Assembly: GCA_008921705.1 (NCBI GenBank)
Contig: VFFE01008908.1
Coordinates: 2,099,657-2,163,656, forward strand
From: Burhinus oedicnemus
Lineage: Eukaryota; Chordata; Aves; Charadriiformes; Burhinidae
Direction: 5' to 3'
DNA: 64,000 bases
The notes beneath the pieces were generated by a model that was given only the letters and a program-made list of their open reading frames with translations, made no database searches and was not told the origin of the DNA. A program made the translations under genes and the position numbers. This document shows positions 62,801-64,000 of the stretch, one piece after another (the first letter of the stretch is position 1; each line of letters opens with the position of its first letter).

Positions 62801-64000
62801 GCTATTCAGAAAGTTATTCCTGACAAACTCTGTACAGAGCTTTATTTTGGAATAAACTTACCTTAAACTATCTCAGACATTTCCAAAGCTGACTCTAGCA
62901 GAATATGTTACAAGCCAGGAACTGTATCAGGAAATACTTCAAAATTATTTATTTTTCACTTATACTCTTTAACCCAAATTAGCTTTCCTCTATAAACACT
63001 TTGAGCTACAAATATTTCTAAATCAGCTGAATATCAGCCCTGGGATTGAAAGAAAAGAGATGACAACCATCAAGCTTCTACTCTATACTGCAAAGTAGCA
63101 TGTCCTCTAAGCCCTGAATTAAATAAGTAACACAAAGCAATCTAGGAAGGCCAGCTCATGACAAAGTAATCCATGCAGTTGACATGGAGCATACAAGAGA
63201 AGATCAGCGTGGGTGGCTGGTTAGGTGTTTGACAGTTCTTAATTTGCTGCTTCAGCCTTTAATTGTATGATGAATTTGTTGGCAGCATTTGTGGACTCAT
63301 GCCTCCATTCATCTTTATTTACAAGCAATTTCCAGCTGCAGCTCTAATTTGAGTTTCCATCCACTCTAACTATTCTCCTTCTCCACTAGCTCTTAATGGC
63401 AGCAGTCTCACCTTCACAACCATTTTCCAACCACTGCTCAGCTATGCTTCTGCATATGGATTTGGCAAAAATCCTGCAGCATCTGTATTGCAGACCTGAC
63501 CTCACCTAGATTAATTTATGAATATTTCAAAATCCATCATGATTAACTGAGAAGACCACCTACGTTGCTGCATTCCCCACCATTGCTCATCTTGCCAGGG
63601 CCGGCATGTTCCCCTTCTCAATGCCTACATGCATCCAGATACGCATACCACAAGAGACGGAGTGACACCCAAAATGACAGGCACTGATTAATGAAAATAG
63701 CAAAAAAAGCTTAAGTACTGTACAAGAGGTCCCACCAAACTTTGACTGCTGTCAGGCTTTGGATACTACTTTGAATACTATGGTCCGCCAGCCCATACTA
63801 CACTGGTGGAGAGGAGATAGGATGCAAAGCAGAACATGCAGCTTTTGGGTTTTGAACAGTTTTGTCTATTTCTTAGTTCAGTTCTTAGAAAAGGGACTCA
63901 AATCCATTAGCACAAAATGCTAAATCACCTCTTTGTTGCAGCAGATGACTGTTGATTTCGAAGCACTCTCCCTAAAGCATCCAACTTGCTTGTTGAACTG

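Larger units (their letters stand above)
54507..64000 (-). other. SLC25A26: SLC25A26 intron (partial; upstream exon outside the window)
   Basis: Sequence upstream of the signature exon in the direction of transcription. The expected preceding exon (ending in the helix-3 segment before Val-Ala-Cys-Leu) was looked for and not seen, so the intron is taken to run past 64000. It contains two CTCF-like motifs (54917-54930 and 57766-57779), a MIR-like relic at 59745-59820, a GT-rich patch at 59930-60060 and an A-run near 62261-62272. Open frames at 55187-55627 and 61490-61909 have no recognisable product. Confidence 0.75.

Noticed and set aside
54507..64000. Search for the preceding SLC25A26 exon (helix 3)
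   Set aside because: No segment encoding the expected helix-3 sequence with a donor before Val-Ala-Cys-Leu was seen.
1..64000. LRIG1 or MAGI1 exons, the expected neighbours
   Set aside because: Nothing resembling leucine-rich repeat, Ig, PDZ or WW coding sequence was found; they should lie outside the window.

Overview
The window looks like intronic chromosomal DNA from a bird. The 3' end of the repeat at 33331-33534 has the terminal octamer-like ATTCTATG repeats of avian CR1 LINEs. Recognisable repeats are sparse, no bacterial-type gene layout is present, and the one gene found is split into short exons with GT-AG introns. There are three 20-base N gaps, so this is a draft assembly.

The only gene I can support is SLC25A26, the mitochondrial S-adenosylmethionine carrier, on the minus strand. 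Four consecutive internal coding exons are visible, in transcript order: 54506-54402 (35 codons), 53005-52958 (16 codons), 17531-17487 (15 codons) and 5899-5830 (23 codons plus one base). Together they encode about 89 residues, corresponding to roughly residues 101-190 of the human protein as I recall it. This is the middle third of the carrier: the second carrier signature (P-x-E-x-x-K-x-R), the matrix helix and E-G-x4-Y-R-G motif, transmembrane helix 4 and the start of helix 5. All four exons have consensus splice sites and the reading phase agrees across every junction. The first exons (N-terminus, helices 1-3) must lie beyond 64000 and the last exons (helices 5-6, third signature, stop codon) must lie before position 1.

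Layout: 1-5829 is part of the intron downstream of the 70-nt exon. 5900-17486 is an 11.6-kb intron, 17532-52957 is a 35.4-kb intron, 53006-54401 is a 1.4-kb intron, and 54507-64000 is part of the upstream intron. The introns hold CR1 LINE fragments of different ages, MIR-like SINE relics, short palindromic ancient repeats, microsatellites, A/C-rich tracts, two small tandem duplications and one perfect match to the CTCF core consensus.

From known vertebrate gene order (MAGI1 - SLC25A26 - LRIG1), the LRIG1 side should lie left of the window and the MAGI1 side to the right; this is inference and neither gene is seen here. I found no novel multi-gene system. The most interesting local features are two in-frame mini-exons (48 and 45 nt) separated by a 35-kb intron, and a U16 tract just downstream of the weak 5' splice site of the 48-nt exon.
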